Origin: Mycobacterium sp. SMC-2
Lineage (GTDB): Bacteria > Actinomycetota > Actinomycetes > Mycobacteriales > Mycobacteriaceae
Length of the DNA stretch: 64,000 bases
Direction: 5' to 3'
NCBI RefSeq assembly: GCF_025263485.1
Contig: NZ_CP079863.1
Span: forward strand, 3,596,001-3,660,000
A model generated the notes under the pieces. It ran no database searches. It was not told where the DNA came from and was given only the letters and a program-made list of their open reading frames with translations. The position numbers and the translations under genes were made by a program. This document shows, in pieces, positions 9,016-18,246 of the stretch (position 1 is its first letter; each line of letters begins with the position of its first letter).

Positions 9016-9933
9016 TTAGCCGGCGGCGAGCCACACCAGGCTTGCGCCGCCGGCCAGCGCGCAGTAGATGGCGAACGGTGTCAGGGTGCGGGTCTGGAAG
9101 TACTGCGTCAGGAACCGCACGGCGAGGTAGGCGCACACGAAAGAGGCGATGCTGCCGGCCAGCACCTGGCCGCCGATTCCGGCCGCGCGGGGGCCGAATA
9201 GTTCCGGGATCTTGTACACGCCGGCGGCCAGGATGATGGGCGTCGCCAACAAGAAGGAGAACCGGGCGGCATCCTCGTGGGACAAACCGCGCCACAGGCC
9301 GGCCACCATGGTGATGCCCGAGCGGCTGATGCCGGGCAGCAGCGCCAGGATCTGTGCGGCGCCGATCAGAATGCCGCGACGCAGGGGGAGTTGGGCCAGG
9401 CGGTTGTCGACGGCCTCCCCGGTGTGCGCGGGCGGTTCCCCGGCCGTGTGGTCATGGTCGGGCGCCGGCGAGACCCGCCGGCGCAGCACCTCGCCCGCGT
9501 AGAGGGCGATGCCGTTGAGCAACAGGAAGGTCGCCGCCGGGACGGGCTTGCCGAGTGTGGTGCGGAACGTTCGCTCCAGCAGCAGCCCCGCCAGCCCCAC
9601 CGGGATGGTGGCCCCCACGATCAGCCAGGCCAGCCGCTCGTCGGGGGTCTGCATGCGGCGATGCCGCAGCGACGACACGAATCCGGCCACGATGCGTAGC
9701 CAGTCCCGCCAGAAGAAGACCAGCAACGCGGCGGCGGTGGCCACGTGCAGGCCGACGATGAACGCAAGGTAGGGCGATTCGGGGGCGGAGACGCTCAGGT
9801 CCCGGGCCCATCGACCGCCGACCACCGCGGGCACCAACACCGCGTGCCCGAGGCTGGAGACGGGGAACAGCTCGGTGACGCCCTGGAACGCGCCGACCAC
9901 CACGGCTTCCACGTACGTCAAGTCCGCGCTCAT
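9016..9933 (-). CDS. Undecaprenyl-diphosphatase-like membrane protein (UppP/BacA family paralogue)
   Basis: A 305-residue polytopic membrane protein of the BacA/UppP family, which dephosphorylates undecaprenyl (decaprenyl) diphosphate for peptidoglycan and arabinogalactan lipid-carrier recycling. The family signatures are present: FQGVTELFPVSSLGH (Gln-Gly in place of the usual Glu-Gly) and LLPGISRSGITMVAGL. A His/Pro-rich loop PAPDHDHTAGEPPAHTGE sits before the second motif. M. tuberculosis has its uppP (Rv2136c) elsewhere, so this looks like an extra copy; activity is inferred. Confidence 0.82.
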   Translation of the reverse strand: MSADLTYVEAVVVGAFQGVTELFPVSSLGHAVLVPAVVGGRWARDLSVSAPESPYLAFIVGLHVATAAALLVFFWRDWLRIVAGFVSSLRHRRMQTPDERLAWLIVGATIPVGLAGLLLERTFRTTLGKPVPAATFLLLNGIALYAGEVLRRRVSPAPDHDHTAGEPPAHTGEAVDNRLAQLPLRRGILIGAAQILALLPGISRSGITMVAGLWRGLSHEDAARFSFLLATPIILAAGVYKIPELFGPRAAGIGGQVLAGSIASFVCAYLAVRFLTQYFQTRTLTPFAIYCALAGGASLVWLAAG

Positions 9934-10100
9934 ATCAGGTGCCTCCGTCGGATCGTTTCGCCCATGGCCTCGCCGACCGGCCTGTGACGATAGTCGACGG
10001 CGACCTCACCCACCCAATCAGCTTGCCCAGTTGGCCTTTTGGCCGGTGCGACAACAATGCGGCCCAGGCCGGCCGCCACAGGTGCGGGTACGGTGTGCTG

Positions 10101-12494
10101 ATGTCCGACGGGCTGCTCGACGCCGTGCGCGTCCTGGACTTGTCGAGCGGCAACGGCGACGCGGTGACGCGCCTGTTCGCCGACTTGGGCGCCGACGTGC
10201 TCAAGGTCGAACCCCCCGCCGGAAGCCCGGCACGCGAGCAGCCGCCGACGTTGGCCGGTGCCAGCATTCCTTTCGCCGTGCACAACGCCAACAAACGCAG
10301 CGTGGTGCTGGACCCGTACGACGAGGACGACTGTGGCGCATTCCTCGACCTGGCCGCGCAGGCCGACATCGTCGTCGACGACGGTTTCTACGGGGAGGCT
10401 CCCACGTTCGGGACGTCGGTCGAGGAACTGGCCGCCCAGCACCCGCATCTGGTGGTGCTGTCGATCACCGACTTCGGGGCGGCGGGCCCGCGGTCGCTGT
10501 GGCGGGCCACCGATCCGGTGCTGTACGCGATGTGCGGCTCACTGTCGCGATCGGGCCCCACCACCGGCACCCCCGTGTTGCCCCCGGACGGGATCGCCTC
10601 GGCCACGGCCGCCGCCCAGGCGGCCTGGGCAACCCTCGTTGCCTACTACAACCGATTGCGTTGCGGCACAGGCGAATGCATAGACTTCTCACGGTTCGAC
10701 GCCGTGGTCATGTCGCTCGACCCGGCGTTCGGCGCGCATGGACAGGTCGCCGCCGGCATTCGCCGCACCGGGCAGTGGCGGGGGCGCCCGAAGAACCAGG
10801 ATGCCTACCCCATCTATGAATGCAGGGACGGCTACGTCCGGCTGTGCGTGATGGCGCCGCGCCAATGGCGTGGGCTGCGGCGCTGGCTGGGCGAGCCGGA
10901 CGATTTCCAGGATCCGAAGTACGACGTGATCGGCGCGCGCTTCGCCGCGTGGCCACAGATCAGCGAGTTGGTCCAGGCGCTGTTCGCCGGGCAGACCATG
11001 AAGGATCTGGTGGCCGCGGGGCAGGCCCACGGCGTGCCCATCGCCGCGGTGCTGACGCCGTCGTGGGCGATGGATGCCGAGCATTTCCACGCGGTGGGCG
11101 CGATCGGCGACGTCGAGCTGGTCCCGGGGGTGCGCACTCGCGTGCCGACCGGCTATTTCGTCGTCGACGGGCGCCACGCGGGTTTCCGCAGCCCGGCCCC
11201 GGCCGCGGGGCAGGCCGGACCGGGCTGGCGGGCGAGCCCGGCGGTGGTGCAGTCGCCCGTCGGGCGCGTCGGCGACTATCCGTTTGCCGGACTCCGCATC
11301 CTGGATCTGGGCATCATCGTCGCCGGGGGTGAGCTGAGCCGGCTGTTCGGCGACCTGGGCGCCGAGGTCATCAAGATCGAGAGCGCCCAGTACCCGGACG
11401 GGTTGCGGCAGGCCCGCGCCGGCGACGCCATGAGCGAGTCGTTCGCCTGGACGCATCGCAACCACCTGGCGATGGGCCTGGATCTGCGCAGCGCGACGGG
11501 CAAGGAGATTTTCGCTCGGCTGGTCGCGGAGTCCGACGCCGTTTTCGCCAACTTCAAGCCGGGAACGCTTGCCTCGCTTGGCTTTACCTACGACAACCTG
11601 CGTGCCATCAACCCGCGGATCGTGCTCGCCGAAAGCAGCGCCTACGGCGACCGGGGGCCGTGGAGCACCCGCATGGGCTACGGGCCGCTGGTTCGCGCCG
11701 CGACCGGTGTGACGCGGCTGTGGACGTCCGACGATCCGGAGAACCACGACGCCGCCGCGCGGCACGCCTTTTACGACGCGACGACGATCTTTCCCGACCA
11801 CGTGGTCGGGCGGATCACCGCCATCGCGGCGCTGGCCGCGCTGATCCGCCGCCATCGCACGGGCGCCGGGTCGCACGTGCACATCTCGCAGGCCGAAGTC
11901 GTGATCAACCAATTGGACGCCTTGTACGTCACCCAGGCTGCGCTGGCCGCCGGCGTGCCGAGAATCACCGACGACACCAGCCTGCACGCGGTGTATCCGT
12001 GCGCGGGCGACGACGAATGGTGCGTCATCTCGATCGGCTCGGACGAGGAATGGCGCTGCGCCACGGGCGTTTTCCATCACCCGGACTGGGCCGCGGACCC
12101 GCGTTTCGCCACCGGCGAGGCGCGGCTGGCGAACCGGCGCGAGCTGGTGGAGTTGGTGTCCGGCTGGACCCGGACGCGCACCCCGGAGCGGGCCGCCCAG
12201 CTGCTGCAGTCCTCCGGAGTCGCGGCCGGACCGATGAACCGGCCGCCGGACATCTTGGAGGACCCGCAGCTGGTCGAGCGAAAACTGTATTCGGAGATGC
12301 GGCATCCCCTGGTCGAATGCCCGCTGCCGGCGGAGACGGGCCCGGCGCCGTTCCAGCACATCCCGGCGGCCCAGCAGCGCCCGGCGCCGCTACCGGGACA
12401 GGACACCGCCGACATCTGCCGCAGGCTGCTCGGCATGAGTCCCCAGGAGGTCGATCGGCTGATCGCCGAGGGCGTGCTGTTCGGGCCGCCGTAG
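10101..12494 (+). CDS. Tandem class III CoA-transferase (CaiB/BaiF) fusion, Rv1866-like
   Basis: A 797-residue protein with two CaiB/BaiF CoA-transferase domains in one chain (roughly residues 5-370 and 395-770). Each begins with the family opening: LDAVRVLDLSSGNGDAVTRLFADLGADVLKVE and GLRILDLGIIVAGGELSRLFGDLGAEVIKIE. The position of the catalytic carboxylate is Asp in domain 1 (IDFSRFDAVV) and appears to be Glu in domain 2 (HISQAEVVIN). The ATG at 10101 was chosen over an upstream in-frame extension overlapping the uppP paralogue promoter. Likely moves CoA between acyl groups; substrate unknown. Followed by a thiolase-like gene. Confidence 0.88.
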   Translation: MSDGLLDAVRVLDLSSGNGDAVTRLFADLGADVLKVEPPAGSPAREQPPTLAGASIPFAVHNANKRSVVLDPYDEDDCGAFLDLAAQADIVVDDGFYGEAPTFGTSVEELAAQHPHLVVLSITDFGAAGPRSLWRATDPVLYAMCGSLSRSGPTTGTPVLPPDGIASATAAAQAAWATLVAYYNRLRCGTGECIDFSRFDAVVMSLDPAFGAHGQVAAGIRRTGQWRGRPKNQDAYPIYECRDGYVRLCVMAPRQWRGLRRWLGEPDDFQDPKYDVIGARFAAWPQISELVQALFAGQTMKDLVAAGQAHGVPIAAVLTPSWAMDAEHFHAVGAIGDVELVPGVRTRVPTGYFVVDGRHAGFRSPAPAAGQAGPGWRASPAVVQSPVGRVGDYPFAGLRILDLGIIVAGGELSRLFGDLGAEVIKIESAQYPDGLRQARAGDAMSESFAWTHRNHLAMGLDLRSATGKEIFARLVAESDAVFANFKPGTLASLGFTYDNLRAINPRIVLAESSAYGDRGPWSTRMGYGPLVRAATGVTRLWTSDDPENHDAAARHAFYDATTIFPDHVVGRITAIAALAALIRRHRTGAGSHVHISQAEVVINQLDALYVTQAALAAGVPRITDDTSLHAVYPCAGDDEWCVISIGSDEEWRCATGVFHHPDWAADPRFATGEARLANRRELVELVSGWTRTRTPERAAQLLQSSGVAAGPMNRPPDILEDPQLVERKLYSEMRHPLVECPLPAETGPAPFQHIPAAQQRPAPLPGQDTADICRRLLGMSPQEVDRLIAEGVLFGPP

Positions 12495-12543
12495 TACGCG
12501 GCGAATTTCGGGTCCGCATCATCGCCACGCTAGGTTCGTTGCT

Positions 12544-14028
12544 ATGACCGTGGATCCCAGGACACCGGTGTTGATCGGCTACGGCCAGGTCAACCACCGC
12601 GACGAGATCGACCCGGACAAGCGGTCCGTCGAACCGCTGGACCTGATGGCGGCCGCCGCCCGGCAGGCCGCCGAGTCGCGGGTGATCGAGGCCGTGGATT
12701 CCATCCGTGTGGTGAACATCCTGTCCGCCCATTACCGGGACCCCGGCCTGCTGCTCGGCCAGCGGATCGGTGCCAGCGATTTCACCACCTTGTACAGCCC
12801 CGTCGGCGGCAACGTGCCGCAGTCTCTGGTCAACCAGGCCTGCCTGGACATCCAGCGGGGAGAGGCCCGGGTGGTGCTGCTGGCCGGCGCCGAGACCTGG
12901 CGTACCCGCCGGGGCCTGAAGGCCAAAGGCGGCAGACTCGAGTGGACCGTTCAGGACGACTCCGTGCCGATGGCCGAGGTCAGCGGCACCGACGTGCCGA
13001 TGGCCGGCGAAGCGGAGCTGAGGATCGGGCTGGACCGGCCGGCCTACGTCTACCCGCTGTTCGAGCAGGCGCTGCGGATCGCCAACGGCGAGTCGATCGA
13101 GCACCACCGCAAGCGCATCGGCGAACTGTGGGCCCGCTTCAACGCCGTCGCGGTCGACAATCCGCACGCATGGATCCGCAAACCGGTAACGGCCGAGGAG
13201 ATCTGCGAGCCCGGCCCGCACAATCGGATGATCAGCTGGCCGTACACCAAGCTGATGAACTCCAACAACATGGTCGACCAGGGCGCGGCGCTCGTGTTGA
13301 CCTCGGTGGAGCAGGCGAGGCGCCTGCAGGTGCCCGCGGAACGGTGGATCTACCCGCACGCCGGCACCGACGCGCACGACACCCCGGCCATCACCGAGCG
13401 TGACGAGCTGCACCGCTCTCCGGCCATCCGGATCGCCGGCGGCCGGGCGCTGAAGTTGGCGGGCCTGGGCATCGACGAGGTCGACTACGTCGACCTGTAC
13501 TCCTGCTTTCCCTCGGCCGTTCAGGTGGCGGCGGCCGAACTGGGCCTGCCGGTCGACGATCCCGCCCGCCCGCTCACCGTCACCGGGGGGCTGACGTTCG
13601 CAGGCGGCCCGTGGAGCAATTATGTGATGCATTCCATCGCCACTATGGCGGAGTTGCTGGCGGCCAACCCGGGGCGGCGCGGCCTGATCACCGCCAACGG
13701 CGGCTACCTGACCAAGCACAGCTTCGGCGTGTACAGCACGGAGCCGCCCGCCGAGTTCCGTTGGGAAGACACGCAACCGGCCGTCGACCGGGAGCCCACG
13801 ACGGATGGCCTGGTGGAATGGGAAGGCATCGGCACGGTGGAAGCGTGGACGACGCCGTTCGACCGCCAGGGCCGGCCGGAAAAGGCCTATCTGGCCGTGC
13901 GCACGCCCGATGGGTCGCGCACCCTGGCCGTCATCACCGACAGCGCCGCGGCGCAGGCAACCGTGCGTGAAGACATCGGCGGCGCCAAGGTTGCCGTCGC
14001 CGCCGACGGCAGCGCGGCGTTGCAGTAA
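12544..14028 (+). CDS. Thiolase-like protein type 1 (Rv1867-like)
   Basis: A 494-residue thiolase-fold protein. The N-terminal half carries thiolase-like elements (PVLIGYGQVNHRDE, then VNQACLDIQRGEARVVLLAGAE with a cysteine at the nucleophile region) and GITANGGYLTKHSFGVYS near the C-terminal active-site loop. The last 110 residues look like the extra OB-fold domain of the mycobacterial TLP1 family. Length equals that recalled for Rv1867. It follows the tandem CoA-transferase by 49 bases and probably acts on the same acyl-CoA; whether it degrades or transfers lipid is unresolved. Confidence 0.85.
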   Translation: MTVDPRTPVLIGYGQVNHRDEIDPDKRSVEPLDLMAAAARQAAESRVIEAVDSIRVVNILSAHYRDPGLLLGQRIGASDFTTLYSPVGGNVPQSLVNQACLDIQRGEARVVLLAGAETWRTRRGLKAKGGRLEWTVQDDSVPMAEVSGTDVPMAGEAELRIGLDRPAYVYPLFEQALRIANGESIEHHRKRIGELWARFNAVAVDNPHAWIRKPVTAEEICEPGPHNRMISWPYTKLMNSNNMVDQGAALVLTSVEQARRLQVPAERWIYPHAGTDAHDTPAITERDELHRSPAIRIAGGRALKLAGLGIDEVDYVDLYSCFPSAVQVAAAELGLPVDDPARPLTVTGGLTFAGGPWSNYVMHSIATMAELLAANPGRRGLITANGGYLTKHSFGVYSTEPPAEFRWEDTQPAVDREPTTDGLVEWEGIGTVEAWTTPFDRQGRPEKAYLAVRTPDGSRTLAVITDSAAAQATVREDIGGAKVAVAADGSAALQ

Positions 14029-14138
14029 CGCGGGCCTGAGCCATCGCGCCGGTTCACGCTGTCGTTCTCGCAGGAACGGTCGCGTAGGTCATGCCGTCGT
14101 GCCTATTGTTTAGTTGAGGTCGGGGGAGGTGAGGCCAG

Positions 14139-16250
14139 GTGGAGATCCTGGTTACCGACGCCACCGGCGCACTCGGGCGGCTGGTTGCACGGCAGTTGAT
14201 CGCAGCGGGGCACGCGGTCACCGGCATTGCTGAGCGCCCACATCCCTGCCTGGACCGCAACGTCGAATTTGTTTGCGCGCCGCTGCGCGGGCCTGTCCTG
14301 CGAGAGCTCGCCGAAGAGGCCGACGTGGTGATCCACCTGGCGCCGATCGACACCACCGCGCCCGGCAGCGCCGATCTCGACGGCCTCGCGCATGTGACCG
14401 ATGTGGTCGCCCGCGCCGGTGCACGGCTGCTGTTCGTGTCCCAGGCAGCCGGGCGCCCCGAGCTGTACCGGCCGGCCGAGGACCTGGTGGCCACCAGTTG
14501 GGGGCCTAGCCTGGTCGTCCGGATCGCCCCGCCGGTCGGCCGCCAGCTGGACTGGACGGTGTGCCGCACCGTGGCCACCCTGCTGCGCACCAAGGTTTCG
14601 GCGCAGCCGATGCGGGTGCTGCACCTCGATGACCTGGTGCGCTTCCTGGTTTCGTCGCTGAACGCCGACCGCACCGGTGTGGTGGACCTCGCCTCCCCGG
14701 ACACCGTCAACGTGGTCACGGCGTGGCGGATGTTGCGATCCGCGTACCCCCGGTCGGGGCTGCATCGGGTGCGCGGCTGGCCGCAGCTCATTCCGGACAT
14801 GGATATCGCTGCGGCGCAAGAGGATTGGTCGTTCGAATTCGGCTGGCACGCGCTCGAAGCGGTCGCCGACACGGCCCGCGGCCTCGTCGGCCGCCAGATC
14901 ACCCCCGCGGGCGCCACCGGGCACGGCCACCAGCTGGCGCTGCCGGTCGAGGTCGCCCCCCGCCCTCAACCGTCGGGCGAGGAGCGCAGCGCCGCGCCCG
15001 AGGGCGTCGAGGGCGAATTCGACGACCCGATCGACCCCCGCTTCCCGATCTTCAGTGCGGGCAACCTCGCCGGGGCGCTGCCGGGGCCGCTCACCCCTGT
15101 CACGCTGGATGTCCAGCTGAGCGGATTGCGCACGGCCAATCGGGTGCTGAGTCACGTGCTGGCGCTCGGCGGCGTGGTGGGCGACGAATGGGGAAACAGG
15201 GCCATCGCGGTGTTCGGCCACCGGCCCTACGTCGGGGTGTCGGTCAACATGGTGGCCGCCGCGCAGCTGCCGGGCTGGGATCAGGACGCGGTCGCGCGCA
15301 ATGCGCTGGCCGGCCGGCCGCACATCGGAGACCCCCTCCCGTTCGGTGAGCCCGCGCTGGCGGGCGGAGCCCTTGGCTCCATCGCCAAGGCCGTCGTCGC
15401 GGGGCGATCACTGGCCCTGCTGCGCCATCTCAAGTCGGACACTCAGGCATACAGCGCGGCCGCCGAAGCCGAACACCTCGACGCCGCACAGCTGGCGTCG
15501 CTGCCCGACGCCGCCCTCGAAGTCCGGATCGGGCTGCTGCGGGACCGGATTCACCAAGGCTGGATCCTCACCGCGTTGTGGCTGATCGACACCGGCGTCA
15601 CCGCCGCGACGCTGGAGCACGGCAAGGCGGCGCGCGGCGTGCCCGGGGTGGACATGATCATGGAAAGCACCGTCGTAGCGGCCGAGACCGCGCGGCTGGC
15701 GGCGATGCTGCGGGCCGATCCGCCGCTGTGCGCCCTGGCCGCCGACGGCAACCTCGCCAGCATTCGGGCGTTGTCTCCGACCACGGCCGCCGCCGTGGAC
15801 GCCGCCGTCGCCCGCATCGGGCACCGCGGGCCCGGCGACGCCGAGCTGGCCAGCCAGACGTACGCCGACGATCCGGCGATGCTGCTGAAGGCGGCCGGGG
15901 AAGTGGCCGCGGACACCGCCGCGCCGAACGAGCCGCCGCCGACCACGCTGGCCCAGCGGCTGGCCACCAACGCTCGCGAGTCCCGCGAGCTCGCCCACGA
16001 CACCACCCTACGGTTCACCCATCAACTCCGATTGACGTTGCGGGAACTCGGCTCCCGCCGAGTCGCGGCGGATCTGATCGACGTCGACGAGGACGTGTAC
16101 TACCTGACGTGTGACGAGCTGGTCGCCATGCCGGGCGACGCCCGGCTGCGGATCAAACGCCGCCGAGCCGAGCGGGACCGGTTGCAGGCGCAGCGCCCAC
16201 CCGACGTCGTCGACGGGGCGTGGGCGCCCGTCGACGCGTCAGCCCAATAG
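14139..16250 (+). CDS. NAD-epimerase domain fused to PPDK/PEP-synthase-like helical region (Rv1868-like)
   Basis: A 703-residue two-part protein. Residues 1-250 form a short-chain epimerase-type Rossmann domain (MEILVTDATGALGRLVARQLIAAGH). The C-terminal half contains the helical block RESRELAHDTTLRFTHQLRL...LGSRRVAADLIDVDEDVYYLTCDELVAM, which resembles the linker of PEP-utilising phosphotransferases such as the Rv2047c type, but no phosphohistidine swivelling domain follows. The GTG start at 14139 has GGGGAGGTGAGG just upstream. The 3' end overlaps the convergent reductase gene by 12 bases. Function unknown. Confidence 0.8.
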   Translation: MEILVTDATGALGRLVARQLIAAGHAVTGIAERPHPCLDRNVEFVCAPLRGPVLRELAEEADVVIHLAPIDTTAPGSADLDGLAHVTDVVARAGARLLFVSQAAGRPELYRPAEDLVATSWGPSLVVRIAPPVGRQLDWTVCRTVATLLRTKVSAQPMRVLHLDDLVRFLVSSLNADRTGVVDLASPDTVNVVTAWRMLRSAYPRSGLHRVRGWPQLIPDMDIAAAQEDWSFEFGWHALEAVADTARGLVGRQITPAGATGHGHQLALPVEVAPRPQPSGEERSAAPEGVEGEFDDPIDPRFPIFSAGNLAGALPGPLTPVTLDVQLSGLRTANRVLSHVLALGGVVGDEWGNRAIAVFGHRPYVGVSVNMVAAAQLPGWDQDAVARNALAGRPHIGDPLPFGEPALAGGALGSIAKAVVAGRSLALLRHLKSDTQAYSAAAEAEHLDAAQLASLPDAALEVRIGLLRDRIHQGWILTALWLIDTGVTAATLEHGKAARGVPGVDMIMESTVVAAETARLAAMLRADPPLCALAADGNLASIRALSPTTAAAVDAAVARIGHRGPGDAELASQTYADDPAMLLKAAGEVAADTAAPNEPPPTTLAQRLATNARESRELAHDTTLRFTHQLRLTLRELGSRRVAADLIDVDEDVYYLTCDELVAMPGDARLRIKRRRAERDRLQAQRPPDVVDGAWAPVDASAQ

Positions 16251-17471
16251 CCCGGCCAGCGGGAACTTGGGATCGGCCAGCTTGTTCGGATCGACGGGAG
16301 CCCTGGATCTGATCAGCGCTTTGACGTCGTCGAGCACATCCCAGATGTTGACGTTCATCCCGGCCAGCACCCGGTTGTCGCCGTCGAGCCAAAACGCGAC
16401 GAACTCACGGCCGGCAACGTCGCCCCGGAACATCACGCGCTGGAAGCCGGGCGCGTGGCCGACATACTCCATTCCGAGGTCGTACTGGTCGGTGAAGAAA
16501 TAGGGCAACTCGGCGTATTCGCCCGGGTTGCCGAGCATCCCGGCGGCCGCCACCGCGGGCTGCTTGAGCGCATTGGCCCAGTGCTCGGTGCGAATCCGGC
16601 CGCCAAACAACGGGTGTTCTGCGGCGGCGATGTCGCCAACGGCGTAAATATCGGGATCACTGGTGCGCAGTGACGCATCGACCAGCACGCCGCCGTCACC
16701 CATGGCAAGCCCGGCCTGCTCGGCGAGTTCGACGTTGGGCTTGGCGCCGACGGCCACCAACACCGCATCAGCGGCAACCGTCGACCCATCACGCATCTTC
16801 AGCCCGGTGGCTTGGCCGCCGCTCGTCGTGATCTCCTCCACCTGCGTCTCGAGCCGCAAGTCCACGCCGTGATCGCGATGCAGTCGGGCGAACACCTCGC
16901 CCGCGGTTTCGCCGAGCGCGGTCACGAGCGGTTGCTTGGCCGTCTCGACGACGGTCACGTCGACGCCCCGCTGACGGGCGGCGGCGGCCACCTCCAGGCC
17001 GATCCACCCGCCTCCCACCACCGCCAGGGAAGAGCCTTCGGTGAGAAGAGAATTCAGGGCCACAGCATCGTCGTAGGTGCGCAGATAGTGGACACCGCCG
17101 GCGTCGGCCCCGGGTATCGGCGGGCGCCGGGACGCCGATCCCGTCGCCAGCAGCAGTTTCTCGTACCGCACCGTGGTGCCGTCAGGGAGCAAGACGGCGC
17201 GTTCGCCCGCGTTCAAGGCCGACACCCGCGCGCCGAGTCGCAGGTCGACATTGTGGTCGCGGTACCAGTCGGAGTTCTGCACGGTGAAATCGCTCAGCGC
17301 CTTCTTTCCAGCGAGATACTCCTTGGAAAGCGGTGGCCGCTCGTAGGGCAGATGTTCCTCGTCGGCGAACAAGGTGATCTGCCCGTCAAATCCGCTGTCG
17401 CGCAACGCTTCTGCCGCTTTAGCTCCGGCGAGTCCGCCGCCGATGATGGCGAATGTGATAGAACTGGCCAT
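16239..17471 (-). CDS. Ferredoxin-reductase-like FAD/NAD(P) oxidoreductase (Rv1869c-like)
   Basis: A 410-residue pyridine nucleotide-disulfide oxidoreductase of the BphA4/rhodocoxin-reductase type. FAD-binding GGGLAGAKAAE is at the N-terminus, NAD-binding VVGGGWIGLEVAAAA in the middle, and the second FAD contact DIYAVGDIA in the last third, followed by the C-terminal reductase_C domain. ATG 17471 (MASSITFA) has GGAGTGA eight bases upstream; a GTG three codons earlier is possible. Such proteins pass electrons from NADH to ferredoxins serving P450s or Rieske oxygenases. Confidence 0.88.
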   Translation of the reverse strand: MASSITFAIIGGGLAGAKAAEALRDSGFDGQITLFADEEHLPYERPPLSKEYLAGKKALSDFTVQNSDWYRDHNVDLRLGARVSALNAGERAVLLPDGTTVRYEKLLLATGSASRRPPIPGADAGGVHYLRTYDDAVALNSLLTEGSSLAVVGGGWIGLEVAAAARQRGVDVTVVETAKQPLVTALGETAGEVFARLHRDHGVDLRLETQVEEITTSGGQATGLKMRDGSTVAADAVLVAVGAKPNVELAEQAGLAMGDGGVLVDASLRTSDPDIYAVGDIAAAEHPLFGGRIRTEHWANALKQPAVAAAGMLGNPGEYAELPYFFTDQYDLGMEYVGHAPGFQRVMFRGDVAGREFVAFWLDGDNRVLAGMNVNIWDVLDDVKALIRSRAPVDPNKLADPKFPLAGLLG

Positions 17472-17520
17472 GATTGTCACTCCGTTCTGCGGTTGACAGG
17501 CCCAGCCTACTCGGGCCGGC

Positions 17521-18246
17521 TTAGCGCAAAAGTTCTTGCAACGTCATCGCATTGCGCACCGCGTGCCCACCCAGATCGTTGTTGAAGTACATCCACACAT
17601 CCTTGCCATCGGCCCGCCACCCGGCGATCAAGTCGGCCCACCGGCGCAGCTGATCGTTCGAGTAGCAGCCGGCGTAGATGGCGTCCTGGTCCGGACCGTG
17701 CATGCGGACGTACACCAGATCGGTCGTGGCCCGCGGCACGCAAGCCAGCCCGGCGCCGCTCATCACCACGTACGCGGCGCGGCGTCGTTCCAGCAGGTCG
17801 TAGACGGCCGGGTCGTTCCAGGACGGGTGGCGCAGCTCCACGGCCACCCGGATCGACTCCGGCACGGCGCCCAAAAAAGCGTCCAGGCGCGCGTCGTCGC
17901 GCTGCTGTTCGGGGTGCAGTTGCACCAACAGCACCCCGCGGCGATCGCCCAACAGTTCCCAACAGCGTGCGAACCGCTCGATCCATGGCCCGACGGACGC
18001 CAGGCGGCGGTAGTGGGTCAGCCCCCGATGCGCCTTGACCGACATCTTGAAGCCGTCCGGCAGCTGTTCGCGCCAGCCCGCGAAGGTCGAATCCTTCGGC
18101 CAGCGGTAGAAACTCGCGTTCAACTCGACGGTGTCGAACACCTCGACGTAGCGGGCCAGCCGGCGCGCGGCGGGCAGCCCCGGCGGGTACAGCACGTCCA
18201 CCCAATGGTTGTAGGACCACCCGGAGGTACCGATCCGTACGGTCAA
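17521..18246 (-). CDS. DUF72 domain protein (YecE-like TIM barrel)
   Basis: A 241-residue DUF72 protein: IGTSGWSYNHW opening, YFETVELNASFYRWP-type block (seen here as YVEVFDTVELNASFYRWP), and the MYFNNDLGGHAVRNA ending characteristic of the family. Start is TTG 18246, overlapping the TGA of the upstream HhH gene by four bases (TTGA), so translation is probably coupled. DUF72 proteins fold as TIM barrels; biochemical role is unknown. Confidence 0.85.
   Translation of the reverse strand: MTVRIGTSGWSYNHWVDVLYPPGLPAARRLARYVEVFDTVELNASFYRWPKDSTFAGWREQLPDGFKMSVKAHRGLTHYRRLASVGPWIERFARCWELLGDRRGVLLVQLHPEQQRDDARLDAFLGAVPESIRVAVELRHPSWNDPAVYDLLERRRAAYVVMSGAGLACVPRATTDLVYVRMHGPDQDAIYAGCYSNDQLRRWADLIAGWRADGKDVWMYFNNDLGGHAVRNAMTLQELLR

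Noticed and set aside
10689..12359. 556-residue minus-strand open frame opposite the CoA-transferase
   Set aside because: Antisense to a gene with two clear domains; Arg/His-rich and without motif.
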